Source: Procambarus clarkii
Taxonomy: Eukaryota > Arthropoda > Malacostraca > Decapoda > Cambaridae
Assembly (NCBI RefSeq): GCF_040958095.1
Contig: NC_091228.1
Location: 11,152,769 to 11,216,768 of the forward strand
Direction of reading: 5' to 3'
DNA length: 64,000 nt
Each line of letters begins with the position of its first letter. Position 1 is the stretch's first letter. The position numbers and the translations under genes were made by a program. A model generated the notes under the pieces. It was given only the letters and a program-made list of their open reading frames with translations. It did not search any database and was not told the origin of the DNA. Below are positions 11,992 through 24,257 of the stretch, piece by piece.

Positions 11992-13879
11992 TGATCAGCA
12001 ACTTGCAACCGTCACAGCCGGACGTGTTCTCGTTGCTCCAGCTCTAACTCTCGCACCTAGCACTGCCAGATGGGTAAATAATTGGCATCAAGACTTGCGT
12101 CACTCAAGACGGTCCGAACCCCCCCCCCCCCATCTCAACTTGGTGTTTAATGCCGAGTAGAGACGGTAGGCCATCTCCAGTGACGTGTAGTCTTTGAGGG
12201 GAGACCCATCGTCCACCAGGAAGTTTACCATGCGCCACTAACGCTACAAGGTCCGGGGAACGCCCCTTGACGAGCACCCGTTCTCCAATACATCTCTCCT
12301 GAAGGTATTTAGAGAAGTTACAGAAGTGACACCCAACGACATCAGACAGGAAGGCACTGACATCCTCTTCTTCTTCTATAGTGAGGAGGACCTCGACAAA
12401 GTTCTGTTCTACAGCCCCACCTTTTCTCAGACATCACCTTCATCTCAACTTCCCACGTCAGTACCTTGCTGCACGCTTTGTCATTGTTCATGATCTCAGC
12501 CAGTGGATCGCAGAACAAGATCTAGGAGATAAAAGTGCATTCATGAACGACTTCAATGAATCCAACCCGGGCTTATGGCTCCAGGAAGCTAACTTCATCA
12601 ACAGATATCACTCCTTGAAGCTGACCTTCCAGACCGTAGATTCGGCTACTCTGGCTATCAGAAATGGTGTTTACAGCTTCGGTATCCACATTCCTCAATT
12701 CCGTGTGAAGATGGAACGTTTCCACATCGTTAACCAGTACCTCCGGTGCTACGAGTACACCCACTCCACCAGCATGTGTAATCAGCGTATTCAGAAGTGT
12801 AGCCTCTTCTCAGCTGATCACCATTATTCTATCTGCACGTCAGAAACACTATGCGGCGATCATCCTGCAATCTTCATTCGTTGTCCTCATAGACAAGAAG
12901 TCATCAAGAACAGTGGGAGCCGAGCTCCCAACCAACCAGCCACACATCGAGCCAGCCACTGCCACCTCCAGCCCACCCCGACCAATCATTATACAGCACA
13001 GTTCAAGCGTTGACATCAGCGGCCAGTATGATAGTTGGCAATAACCCCCAAGTATATGTTAGAATTCTAAATATTCTCTACAAAGCAAATGGTCTCCCAG
13101 CTTTCAACGTTCCTGATGAAGTTTACACCAACACCACTTCAACCACTAGTTCTCAAGATCCGGATCCGGTCTCGGACATCACCGTGAACGCCGCCGTGCT
13201 GACGGATCTACTATCAACAGCTGCAACGCCGGCTCCTCCAGCAACATTATCACTAGCCACCCAGACGCCGACGCCTCCTCCATCGACAACTGCCACAGTT
13301 CCACCTATCATGTGTGAACCCTCTGAATGTTATACATCAGCTGCAGGTCCCATCAAGCCTCAACAAGCAAGAACTCATCCCTCAAGATCCAACACCTCTG
13401 CTTCTGAGTCAGCCGACTCATCGGATGAGGACGTCTCGGTTGGAACACCATTACCTCCACGGAAGCACCCCAACACAACCGAAGATTTCCTGCTGGACAC
13501 TACCTCCAACGATAGCCTCACCATGTCAACGCATAGCAAGACCAACAGACCGGCCAGGAAGCCTGGGAAGAAGAAGAAGAAGAACACCGACGATCTACAC
13601 CTGAGAAAATCAAGTAAACAGAAGAACACCGACGAAATGCTATAAAGAACGCCGCGACGAGAAGCCCTGCCTCCTTAAGACACATCAGCGAGCAACCATG
13701 AGAAACTCCACTTTACCACCAAACCACAGCGCCAGCTGCAATTCTTACCCACTGTGGTTGGGCCACCGAATTTTCTCCCCCCTCTTCGACTTGTCTCCAG
13801 TTCCTAGTTCAAGATTTCTGCATCCTCGCCCCTGTCTTCAATTCCCTGCTTGACTGCTCTAGGGTCCGTGGAACGCAGA
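11992..13879 (+). mobile_element. ORF1-only retroelement insertion in satellite
   Basis: About 1.9 kb lies between two satellite parts that read on from each other. The flanks are ACGTGCAATCA (11981-11991) and ACGTGTAATCA (13880-13890), a probable 11-bp target duplication with one mismatch. The insert contains a 5' leader with a C tract (12119-12132), then ORF1 remnants, and no reverse transcriptase. Confidence 0.6.
12242..13645 (+). pseudogene. LINE ORF1 (Gag-like) pseudogene
   Basis: Read in three frames. 12242-12420 gives an RRM-like opening (FREVTEVTPNDIRQEGTDIL). 12381-13013 gives 210 codons with DLSQWIAEQDL and a Cys/His cluster of the multi-knuckle type (RCYEYTHSTSMC, KCSLFSADHHYSIC, GDHPAIFIRCPHR). 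13010-13645 gives a Thr/Ser/Pro-rich tail ending in a lysine-rich stretch (PGKKKKKNTDD). The order matches ORF1 of Jockey/R1-type LINEs, which binds element RNA. Two frameshifts (about 12420-12480 and 13010) show decay. ORF2 is absent downstream. Confidence 0.6.
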
Positions 13880-14312
13880 ACGTGTAATCACCGTGAATTA
13901 ACAAAAAAAAATAATAATTCTCAGGAGTCATATTTCCTATAGGCATCGTATTTTGAAAACTGGAGGGGGGACTTATGCAAAATCTGACCAATCACTGTTT
14001 TCTCTAATTTGCATATTTTCGGATTAAAAAGTCGTAATTTAAAACTCCAAATACGTGCAATCACCCTGAATTCCGGGCAGAAATAACGCTGAAGCGTCAT
14101 ATTATTCATCGTATTTTTAAAACTGCAAGAGGATTTGGGGAAATTCTGACCAATCTCCGTTTTCACTAATTTGCATATTTTTGGTATAAAAAGTCGTAAT
14201 TTAAAATTCTAAATTCGTGCAATTACCCTTAATTCTCCCCGTAAATAACGTTCAGGAGTTATATTTCTGGGAGGAATCGCATTTTGAAAACTGCAGGGGA
14301 ATTTAACTTAAC
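13880..14312. repeat. ~165-bp satellite, about 2.5 units
   Basis: Units begin near 13920, 14086 and 14250 with TCAGGAGTCATATTT-like sequence. Each carries TCTGACCAATC, TTTGCATATTTT and AGTCGTAATTTAAAA. With the unit at 11849-11991 this was once one array. The SINE at 14313 is inserted at its right end. Confidence 0.8.
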
Positions 14313-14562
14313 GGGGCCTCGTAGCCTGGTGGATAGCGCGCAGGACTCGTAATTCTGTGGCGCGGGTTCGATTCCCGCACGAGGCAGAAACAAATGGGCA
14401 AAGTTTCTTTCACCCTGAACGCCCCTGTTACCTAGCAGTAAATAGGTACCTGGGTGTTAGTCAGCTGTCACGGGCTGCTTCCTGGAGGTGGAGGCCTGGT
14501 CAAGGACCGGGCCGCAGGGACACTAAAGCCCCGAAATCAACTCAAGATAACCTCAAGATAAC
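14313..14562 (+). mobile_element. tRNA-derived SINE, full length
   Basis: The head (14315-14386) folds as a tRNA: a perfect 7-bp acceptor stem (GCCTCGT with ACGAGGC), a T arm GCGGG-TTCGATT-CCCGC, and an anticodon loop CTCGTAA, which would read CGT (threonine). The B box GGTTCGATTCC matches the RNA polymerase III consensus exactly. A body with TAAATAGGTACCTGGGTGTT and a tail of CTCAAGATAA repeats follow. Fragments of the same family occur at 11009 and, diverged, at about 47375. It is transcribed, if at all, by Pol III from the internal A/B boxes and mobilised by LINE machinery. Confidence 0.9.
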
Positions 14563-15942
14563 ATAATTTTCTTCATTAGGCAGCTGCTCGCCCTTTCTTA
14601 GCAATTCGTAATTTCGTAATCTGAGCTTGGCTTCCACACATATAAATTAATAATCATAATAAATCAATACTCTCACTTTTCACTGCGTCAGGCATACCAC
14701 AGGTATTTATTCCTCTTGTTAGCCAACAGGTTTCCTCTTTAGTGATTAATCTTCCTGCGAATCAACACCAGAACTATCTATCAGTTTGGCCTCGAGTAAG
14801 TACAGTCCTCTTGCAGTCCCACATAATCGATGCTGCCTCTACCATGAACGAACTGCGTCCACCATTTATGAACCTGTAATTTTATCGTAACAAAATAATA
14901 TAATTTCAAAAACCGCTATACAGTTGTTAAATAAAACTCTTCTTATAACCCGAACATCACCAGTCGGTCTGCATCAGAAATCTTCACGTGCCTGCAAACC
15001 CCCATCAGTCAATCACCGACTACCGCTGCACAAGCATGTGTCGCTCCCGCCTTCATCACGTCATTTCATTTTAAACTCCTTATATAATCTCCTTATTTAT
15101 GCAAACATTTTTAATTTACACTTCACACACAATCACTGTGAACTTGATATTTCTGCATTAGGCAACCTATGGTAATTTAAAAGGCTCTTACCGCAAAATA
15201 ATGACGTGATGACGCTTGCTGGTCGACGTAAAAAAAGGCGCTCTTCCAAGTGGCCCATATAAGTTAATTTTGACTGTCACTGTTGACTTTTTTATGTGTT
15301 GACTTGAGTGTGGGAGCGGGGGGAGGGGGTCAGTGCACAGGTACCAGATGTTCACCTGCCCAAACGATCATCTTGAAGGTTACATAGAGGCCTCTTCTTG
15401 GCCCTAACACAGTGGACCATCACGAAACGACCACCCAACAGGCTTCAGGTCACCCCTTTTCGTCGTCACTCTCCGAGACACACTACTATTCGTCCTCCCA
15501 CTTTTCCAATAGTCGTTTTTCTCATGAGGTGATGCCCGAGGAGGGAGGGGGAGAAGCCATATTGAAAATGGAACTGTGTTAATGTGTCAGCTGTCATCCC
15601 GAGTATTGTGATCTACAAGTTATTCTCGTGGAGCTGAGCAGCTCAGATTCACACCATCGGTTCCTGGGAAGTCATTTTCTGTTCAATGTTGTTGTGTTAG
15701 AGTTCTTTCATTTATTTACGTACTATAGCAGTTATAATGTATGCCTAATAACACCAAAGGGTAACCAAATTTAATATCATCCCAAAAGTTCTATTATTTG
15801 AATAATTCATAGAAACTGAATACATTATAGTAGTAGATTTTATGGTGTTACGTGTTAACAGGTAAAGTGAGACTGTGGAAGTTACTAATGTGGAACATTA
15901 TCTAGTGAAACGAAACAACATGACTGATTCTTGTCCAGATCT
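14563..15942. other. No recognised feature
   Basis: Mixed unique-looking sequence with no long ORF and no tandem repeat. A G-rich patch occurs near 15310. I cannot exclude a non-coding exon or promoter here, but nothing supports one. Confidence 0.35.
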
Positions 15943-17926
15943 GGTCCTAGATTCACGAAGCTCCATGTATGTCTTCGTAAGTAAGTGTGCTATGAAGGTT
16001 CCTAAGTATTGCCTAAGGACGTTCCTACGTCCAGTTCAGAAAGATGTACTTACGAAGATTTTAGCAATTTCACTTAAGTCTCGTTAGAGGTCACTAGGGC
16101 GTTTCGTTTGGCCAATCAGAGAGAAGGTAGCATTTTTCACCTTACAGCTGTAGCCAATCATGACGCTGACATATCGGAGCTTACCCGTGTTCAATTGCCA
16201 CATATTTACATCAAATTTTCTTATAAAATTTGTACATTTTGAAGTAAAACTAGGTTTTTCACCTTCTACAGCCAGCACCGTCATTGCAGTAAACAAATAT
16301 GTTATATATTTTTTTTTACCTACGTAATTCTAAGAGATATTGTGTGGCTTTCCTTTTCGCTTCCAAGAGTTGAGAAGCGATGGTATTTATTTACGTATAC
16401 ATTTACCTAAATTTACCCAAGGGCCACAAACTATCTAGTGGCCTCGACGAGGACAGAAACAAGCCACCTCGTTTTTAAAGGTCCCGCCAATTGTCCTAAT
16501 GATATTTTCTAGCTGGATTTTGGCATTAACGACTTCAGCGTTTAGGCAGTTCCATGGGTTTATAAACCTCTGGGTAAAAAAACATGTTTTCAGTCCTACT
16601 TAAGTGGACATACTCTCCAACACTATATTTGTGATTTCACTGTTATCAGTGACTTCAGTCCAAATGGTATGAGGTACTTTGAGCTCTGTAATTACTTCAT
16701 ACACTCAAGATTATTGGAAGATATTCTTGTGCTGTACCTATATTTTGCTAGTGGGGGCTAATATTTATTATTACCAATATTATCCTTATTAAATCATAAA
16801 TGTTAACCATGGATCATTAAGATCCCATATTGATATGTAATGTTAGTAATGTTGACCAAACGACACACTAGAAGATGAAAAGACGACGACAATGTTATTA
16901 ATACTGTATTCTTTTCAATCATTAAATTGTGCAGTATGTCTCAATTTTTCACTTCTTTGGATATACAGTAGAAATGATAGTTTAAAAAACCCTAAAAATT
17001 TGTTGCATTATATCTTTTATGTTAATAACTGGATCAATATTTTTACAGCTGACAGGATTTTTTTTACTCACAGGTGCATTATCTGCTAAAAAAAAAATAG
17101 GTTTATTGTTACACACAATGCTGCTACATAGCCTTCCCGGCTTGGTGCCTTCTTTTGATAATTACTTATTGTTACACACAGCCAAATTGTGTAACAGGAA
17201 GAGGTCTTGGACCCCTGCTTCTTCCCCCCCCCCTCTCTCTCTTTTTTAACAAGCCATAATAGTCCATATATGTAGTCATAATTATATGCCTAGGTATTCA
17301 ATGACAAAAGTTTTTGAAATTTTTACCCTTACCTAACATCATGTGTGCAGCATAATTTTTCTTTTATGTCTCACCCAGATTTAATTTAAAAATTAAACCA
17401 AACAAAATCAATTAATAATGGGTATGTATAGCTAAAGTACACCGATAGCTATACTTATTGCTAGGTGAACAGGGGCATTTGGTGGTGGTAAATGCTCTCA
17501 CCAGCACGGGATCATCACCTCTCATATTTCATGTTCATCAGTGTTTATTTACTTTAATTACTACTGGTATAATATATTGCTATTAAAAAACTAATTGTAC
17601 TATCATAAAAGACATATTTACTACAAGTTTCAAGTTGAGAATGCTTATATAGCTAACAATAAGGACTCCTTCTTGATGAGACTCTCCAGCTAAAATGTTT
17701 ATTTATAATAAAATTGATCCTCCGTGTTGTATAGTAAAGAACAATTGAGTTATATCTAGTTTACGTAAAGCTACGTGTGGTCGAGAGTGTCCTTAGCGCG
17801 ACGGTGTGTACTTACGAAGATTTTCATACTTAAATGCCAACCTGAATACCGACGTAGCTGCAAGAAAGATGCTAAGAAGGAAAACGCTCGTAAGTACGAA
17901 CGTAACTGCTTCGTGAATCTGGCCCC
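15943..17926. mobile_element. Probable non-autonomous DNA transposon with terminal inverted repeats
   Basis: The left end GGTCCTAGATTCACGAAGCT and the reverse complement of the right end, GGGGCCAGATTCACGAAGCA, agree at most of 20 positions. Both ends are followed internally by CTTCGTAAGTA/GTACTTACGAAG-type sequence, and GTACTTACGAAGATTTT occurs near both ends. The interior (about 2 kb) is AT-rich and has no transposase ORF. A target duplication is not clear. It could also be two small related repeats flanking unrelated sequence. Confidence 0.5.
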
Positions 17927-18819
17927 TGTATCTTAACGACGCCATGATCCACGTGACTGAATAGAGTCCGGCTTGGATACTCAGAACTTCTACTATGACA
18001 GCTAAGCTGTGATATGTTTTAAATAATACCCATAACGTTGGTAGATTTAAATAATATGACTTTACAATAATTAATCCAACTAATAAAATAACTCATTGAT
18101 TAATTTTCGTGTGGTTGAAATTATAAATCCTTAAATTGTATGAAGTGGAAGTTTATCAGTGAAGATTACTAATAAAATATACAGTCTGCTTAGAAAGAAT
18201 AATTAAATATCAGAGATTAAATTTAGTCTAAATAAATACAGAGGAATTATTCACTGGTAAACTTTCCTATATATGAGGCTACATGAGTTCATAACACTGG
18301 CCACTCAATCTTTGCCAGAAATATAAATTTAGATGTAAGAAATTACAAGATATGAATGAATGATGTGTATAATGGTGTAGCAGGTTTACAGGAGAGAATA
18401 AAACAATAAATCAGTAGGGATAACTGGATATTATTAACGAGTTAGTAACTATGAATAGCTTGTTTGCAAGCTATTTAAATACAGTAATGTTGAAATTAGA
18501 TCCTTGGTACATGAGTTGTGTGTTCAAAGAACTGTGATCCAGGCTAGCCTGTGAATCTGCCGTTGTCGTAAAGCTTCAGAAGCTGTGAAAATATCTAGCA
18601 GAAGCTGGTATAGTCCCTTAGGACGAGGTGAAAGTTCATTAGATAGACTGCTGGCTACACCTTGCTGGGCTCGTCAGTCTTCCGGATAGGCACGTCCCGT
18701 TGTGTAGGTTGGGGTGGCTCCACAGGCTGAGAAAACAAAGGGAACTTCAGCATAAAATGATATACGAGCTCTTATAGCTCCCAAACATCTCTCACTCTCA
18801 TATATCTATACAAAAGATG
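17927..18819. other. AT-rich, no recognised feature
   Basis: No ORF and no array. The block near 18540-18760 is less AT-rich and may be part of an LTR, given the repeat that follows at 18820. Confidence 0.35.
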
Positions 18820-18954
18820 TGGGAAAAACCTGCTGGGATTGATATAATAGGAGACTACTAGTGACTTGTACTGAACTAAATTAAAAAATTACTGTCTGCA
18901 AATTAATTCATCTAAAATCTCTAGCTAGGGTTGTAAATCCTAGCTCCTCTTTTC
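18820..18954 (-). repeat. Dispersed repeat, inverted partner of 9001-9136
   Basis: The reverse complement begins AGAGGAGCTAGG and aligns with 9001-9136 over about 130 bases, including CAGTAATTTTTTAATT and GTACAAGTC. Confidence 0.65.
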
Positions 18955-20754
18955 CTAATAACAGATTGTAGGCTGTAAGGGACAGGTGGGGTGAATGAAT
19001 TAGTTGATAGACGTTCCAGTCCACATGTAGACAGGGATCTCACATCAGCTTGTATTTTATACAAGGATAAGATTTGATAAATTTAGTTATATGACTGAAC
19101 ACTGGCTCAGTTTAAATCAGGGATTTAAACATACATAGTCTAACCTAGCACCATAACTATTAACAGCCAATATGTACTTATACTATAAACAACAATTTAA
19201 ATAGTAAAAGTATAATAAATGACTTTAAATGTATTCTAAGTACTGTTACCTAAGTACTAAAATTATATTCAATTCAATGAACTTATATGATAACTTATAA
19301 AATAACTAAGCAAGCAATTGTTAACTTAATTTATATATTCAAGTATATATGCAGACATATTTATATTCAATTTATATGATTATGTATAGTCAGCTTGACT
19401 GAATCCTTTTCCTCACAATGGACACTCATGAGGCTTTATTTATGCATTGCGGCTGAATCTTTTTCTGACACAAATGGACACTCATGAGATCTAGTGCTTG
19501 GATAAGGACCTACTGCTCGTCTACAATATTAATAAACTTACTGAAAAATGAGGCGTTGCCTCGTTTTTTAACCGACAGACAGATTTATAGGATATTAAAG
19601 TCACACAAGCATACAATTGGCCAATCATATACCAAAATAACCTTCAATATACTTCTCTGCCAGTCGGAGTGCCTGTCTGACAGGGTGCCAGACTGATTAA
19701 CTTTCTCTTGTTGAGTTTAGGCACAATATTTTATATCACAGCTTTGCTGTATGATGATCTGGTAGCGTTGCTACGTGATTGACCCTGCAGTTGCAGAAGA
19801 ATGATAGTTGATGAAGATTAGGAATGAAGGTGGTGGAAACCGTGTCACTATGAGCTCCACTATATACTCCTATTTTATATAAATGTTCTAGGATTTTCCT
19901 TGTAGATATTATCCAGGTACTCCCCCAGTTCTAGAGAGTGTTCACTGGTGATAATAATATTAGATAAGGTGTCCTTGAGCTGGTAATGTTCGCTAAGGAT
20001 CCGTCACACTTGTTCACAGTTGTCAACAACGCGTGGTGCTGTCGGGCTTCGAGGGCGCTTCTCCCCCAGATCCCCTCCCATGCTCCCAGAGCACGGAAGT
20101 CTTCTATAAGTATTGATTGATTATTTTTACAGTTTAGACTTGTGATTGAGATAAGATGTGATTATAATATAATTAGAAATGGGATATAAAGATTAAAAGT
20201 AGTACTTGATAGTACTACTGATTCTTATTAAGGATTCGATTTGTAATCTCTACCGGAAACGAATCAATGTTCCAATAGTTTTTCAATTAACCAATCCTTT
20301 TAGAAGCTTCTGGATCCATGAGAGATCATGCACTGTGTCACGTAGGCATCTATAGGGCCCTATGGCGTACGGGATCATAGTGGCATTGTCATCTAGGATC
20401 AAGCTGTATAATGAATCTATTATGATTCGGATATGATTTTGATACGATTTTGATATGATATAGATATAATATAGAAATTATACATTTCTTAGATGATTAT
20501 TATATATGGTGGGTAAAAATTTCCCACAAAAGACTTGAATGCCCATATTTTTATGACTGCAGGAGGGATGGTGTCGACAACGCATTTTTTTCATTCAAAG
20601 TCAAGATGAATTAAAAAACACAAAGGGTAAAGTTTAGATGGAATTGCGAAGAAACTATTCAATATCTATGTCTAAAAGTCATTGATTTCGAGAATCAATG
20701 ACTGAATATATTTGGGAATAAGAGAATTGATATCTCTCATCTTTTACACTTGTC
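18955..20754. other. AT-rich, no gene recognised
   Basis: There is a small imperfect direct repeat (about 57-bp spacing) at 19393-19488, with ATGGACACTCATGAG in both halves. Otherwise I see nothing I can name. The 70-codon ORF at 19484 lacks any family signal. Confidence 0.4.
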
Positions 20755-21580
20755 TCTCACTTGTCACTGCTCTCACAGATGTTCCTCACCCTTCTCACAG
20801 TTCTCTCTCTCACTACTCACAAACTTCTCTCTCACTGCTCACATACTTCTCTCTCTCTCTCTAATTTGTCAAATAGTTCTCTCTCTCTCTCTCCTACTTG
20901 TCAAATAGTTCTCTCTTTCACTGCTCGCACAGGTCTCTCTCTCACTGCTCACACAGTTCTCTCTCTCACTGCTCACACAGTTCTCTCTCTCACTGCTCAC
21001 ACAGATCTCTTTCTCACTGCTCACACAGTTCTCTCTCTCACTGCTCACACAGTTCTCTCTCTCACTGCTCACACAGTTCTCTCCCTCACTGCTCACACAG
21101 TTTTCTCTATCTCACTGCTCACACGGTTCTCTCTCTCACTCCTCACACAGTTTTCTTTCTCACTGCTCACACAGTTCTCACTGCTCACACAGTTTTCTCT
21201 ATCTCACTGCTCACACGGTTCTCTCTTTCACTACTCATATGGTTCTCTCTCTCACTGCTCACACGGTTCTTTCTCTCACTGCTCACACAGTTCTCTTTCT
21301 CACTGCTCACACAGTTCTCTCTCTCACTGCTCACACAGTTCTCTCCCTCACTGCTCACACGGTTTTCTCTTTCACTGCTCATATGGTTCTCTCTCTCTCA
21401 CTGCTCACACGGTTCTCTCTCTCACTGCTCACACGGTTCTCTCTCACTGCTCGCACGGTTTTCTCTCTCACTGCTCACACAGTTCTCTCTCACTGCTCAC
21501 ACAGTTCTCTCTCACTGCTCACACAGTTCTCTCTCACTGCTCACACGGTTCTCTCTCTCATTGCTCACACAGACCGTTTC
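20755..21580. repeat. 24-bp minisatellite (CT-rich)
   Basis: About 30 copies of a 24-bp unit built from TCTCTCTCTCACTGCTCACA plus a short variable CAGT/CGGT part. Because 24 is divisible by three, every frame without a stop stays open, which gives long artefactual ORFs on both strands (for example 20761-21612). Confidence 0.95.
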
Positions 21581-21756
21581 TCAGTACAGTTACTGTCTCT
21601 TACAGGTTATGAACACGATTAGAAAAACGGATCAGTCACTTAAATAAAGTATAAAGTTACCGAAAGCTGGTGGCCAGGAGCTGATGCATGACCCAGGAAG
21701 TACATTTAGGCGAGTAAGTACTCATACACACATACAGGTGTGGTCACCTGTGTGTG

Positions 21757-21782
<26 letters not shown>
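21757..21782. repeat. (CA)n microsatellite
   Basis: About 13 CA dinucleotides, preceded by a looser GTGTGTGTCACACA palindromic patch. Confidence 0.9.
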
Positions 21783-21787
<5 letters not shown>

Positions 21788-22629
21788 TGGTCACGTTACG
21801 CCGCGCTCGCCAATGAGGCTTCATATTTCGGGACATCAGAGGGATACACGTGAAATTCGGTGTTCAGTGATAATACAAAATGCCACACACCAATTAAAAA
21901 CTAGCATATTTATGGATTGTGTCCGATAGGGAATATTAGACAAGATCAGGGGTACGACAACAGTGCCAGGACAAGCACGTGGGCCACTGCATGGTCAGAG
22001 TGTACACAACTAGATGCGATAGTGAAGATCATACCAAATAGTGAATAGGATAGTGAAGAAGTGAATCTAAACGTGTGGCATTAGAACAATATCGGTGCTA
22101 AGAGGAACAAGAAGCAGAGTACTGGTGATAGATAGCGACAAGTTGGAGGGACCTACGCCTGGCAGCGGCGTGGATGGGGACAGCAGTCCTACACCCGACT
22201 GTCAACAGTACTTTTAACACCTGTTTGTGCTGTGGGATGTTTTGAATTGATGGTAAGGTAAGGCCTCTCACAAAGTCAGTCAGTCAAACAGTGTTCAGTG
22301 TTATTGCTTTTTAATAGTTAGTCTTGGATATAAGTTAACAAACGGAAACGATCCTCAAGGAAATATTCGGCTCATGTGGGAACTAGTTTGTGGCACCGAA
22401 GTGTGAAAAAAACACCTAACCCTACACCGAGACAACTCCCCACCCACTTCTCTCACCCCCACCCTCTCCCATCATAGCAACAACAGTACACACAGCCTCC
22501 CAAACCATATGGTCCACACCCTCCCATAACCCTCCCACTCTAATCCGCCCCACACACCTTCACCATCCCCTCCCTCTCTTCCACCTCACCCCCCCCCCCC
22601 CCATGCACACTCACACACATCTCTCTCTC
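21783..22629. other. No recognised gene; C-rich tract at right end
   Basis: Unique-looking sequence up to about 22400, then a strongly C-rich, purine-poor tract (22440-22640) ending in CT repeats. I find no supportable ORF. Confidence 0.4.
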
Positions 22630-23712
22630 TCTCTCCCTCCCCCCAATGAAAAAAGCTGCCTATGATCCGACAATCCTAAGGCGCATAATAGAAGAGCAAA
22701 TGTATAGCATAGCAGTAGCAGGAGCCACCCACATCTTCACAGACGGATCGGTGGACACAGAAAATGAGAGTGCTGGCGCTGCTCTTTGCACGACCAGCGT
22801 ACAGGCATATTGGAGACTGGGAGGACTAGTATCATCAACCCAAACTGAGCTGTTTGCCATACAACAGGCATTCGCATATGTGATTGCACAAAACACTCAA
22901 AATGCAATCATACACACAGACTCAAAAGCTGCACTTCAAATACTAGGACAAAAAACAGTATGGAAAGATAATGTGGAAATAATTACCACCATTTTGTATC
23001 TTGGAGCAGTCGCTAAAGGTACAGGACTCAACATAACTTTAAACTGGATCCCATCCCATATTGGAATCCCATTAAATGAAAAAGCTGATGAAATTGCTAA
23101 ATTGGCAACTCGTCATCCAGTGATACATAAAACAATTCAACCCAGCCTAGAGAACATAAAAAAACATCATCACCAAAAACTCTCACATTTCAACAAAGCC
23201 TACCTGCACCAGAGAATAGCTGAAGGTTCGCCATCTGCAACATGGTATCTTCAGGCAACCAAATTAGAAAGGTTAAATATCCCAAAAGGAATCCACAGGG
23301 AAATAGCAGTTAGGCTATATAGACTACGTCTAGGTTACAGATGCAACTGGGAGATTGGTGAACCCCGACAGAGAGAGTGCATCTTCTGCCAAACTGTCAC
23401 AGAAAAGCCATTACTTCACTATCTTCTGGAATGTGAAGCAACCAATGACCTTAGAAGAGCTTTAAGAGTTCCTGAATCATGTAGTGGCCACCCTGAAGCC
23501 ATCAACACAGCCACTCTCCTGGTCAACAAAGGTGTCCAGCAGCTGGACACCCTTATAAAGACTGTGAAGCAGTATCCTCCTCCGCGATAACAGCTTGATG
23601 GTTAAATGCAACCTCAGAATACTGAGAAAAAAAAAATTGTACCACTTACGGGCTATTCATGCCCGTGCCACCTCTTGGGTGGCTTAATCTTTATCAATCA
23701 TCAATCAATCCC
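22630..23712 (+). mobile_element. LINE-C: 5'-truncated RNase H-bearing LINE
   Basis: Bounded on the left by a CT-rich microsatellite and on the right by an ATCAATCATCAATCAATC tail followed by more CT repeats. The 3' UTR contains a GCCCGTGCCACCTCTTGGGT block and short ATCA-type tail repeats, a normal non-LTR 3' end. Everything upstream of the RNase H region is missing. Confidence 0.8.
22646..23590 (+). CDS. RNase H domain and C-terminus of an I-type LINE ORF2
   Basis: An uninterrupted 314-codon frame starting at an ATG. Residues ~25-155 form an RNase H fold with all expected acidic residues: IFTDGS (Asp), TELFAIQQA (Glu), IHTDSKAAL (Asp), and IPSHIGIPLNEKADEIAK (His and final Asp). The domain removes the RNA strand of the cDNA hybrid during retrotransposition. 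Near residue 245 a C-x2-C...H...C cluster (CIFCQTVTEKPLLHYLLEC) matches the C-terminal zinc motif seen in I/Jockey-type ORF2. The reverse transcriptase that should precede it is absent, so the ATG is probably internal to the original ORF2. Its intactness suggests a young insertion; domestication is possible but not supported by context. Confidence 0.85.
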   Translation: MKKAAYDPTILRRIIEEQMYSIAVAGATHIFTDGSVDTENESAGAALCTTSVQAYWRLGGLVSSTQTELFAIQQAFAYVIAQNTQNAIIHTDSKAALQILGQKTVWKDNVEIITTILYLGAVAKGTGLNITLNWIPSHIGIPLNEKADEIAKLATRHPVIHKTIQPSLENIKKHHHQKLSHFNKAYLHQRIAEGSPSATWYLQATKLERLNIPKGIHREIAVRLYRLRLGYRCNWEIGEPRQRECIFCQTVTEKPLLHYLLECEATNDLRRALRVPESCSGHPEAINTATLLVNKGVQQLDTLIKTVKQYPPPR

Positions 23713-24251
<539 letters not shown>

Positions 24252-24257
24252 GTAAAC

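Noticed and set aside
14315-14386. A functional tRNA-Thr gene
   Set aside because: The tRNA-like sequence is followed directly by a SINE body and tail that recur at 11009 and 47375, so it is a SINE head. Independent function is not excluded, but there is no evidence for it.
20761-21647. Long overlapping ORFs (283 and 249 codons) rich in S, H and L
   Set aside because: They run through a 24-bp CT-rich minisatellite whose length is a multiple of three; the frames are open only because the unit lacks stops.
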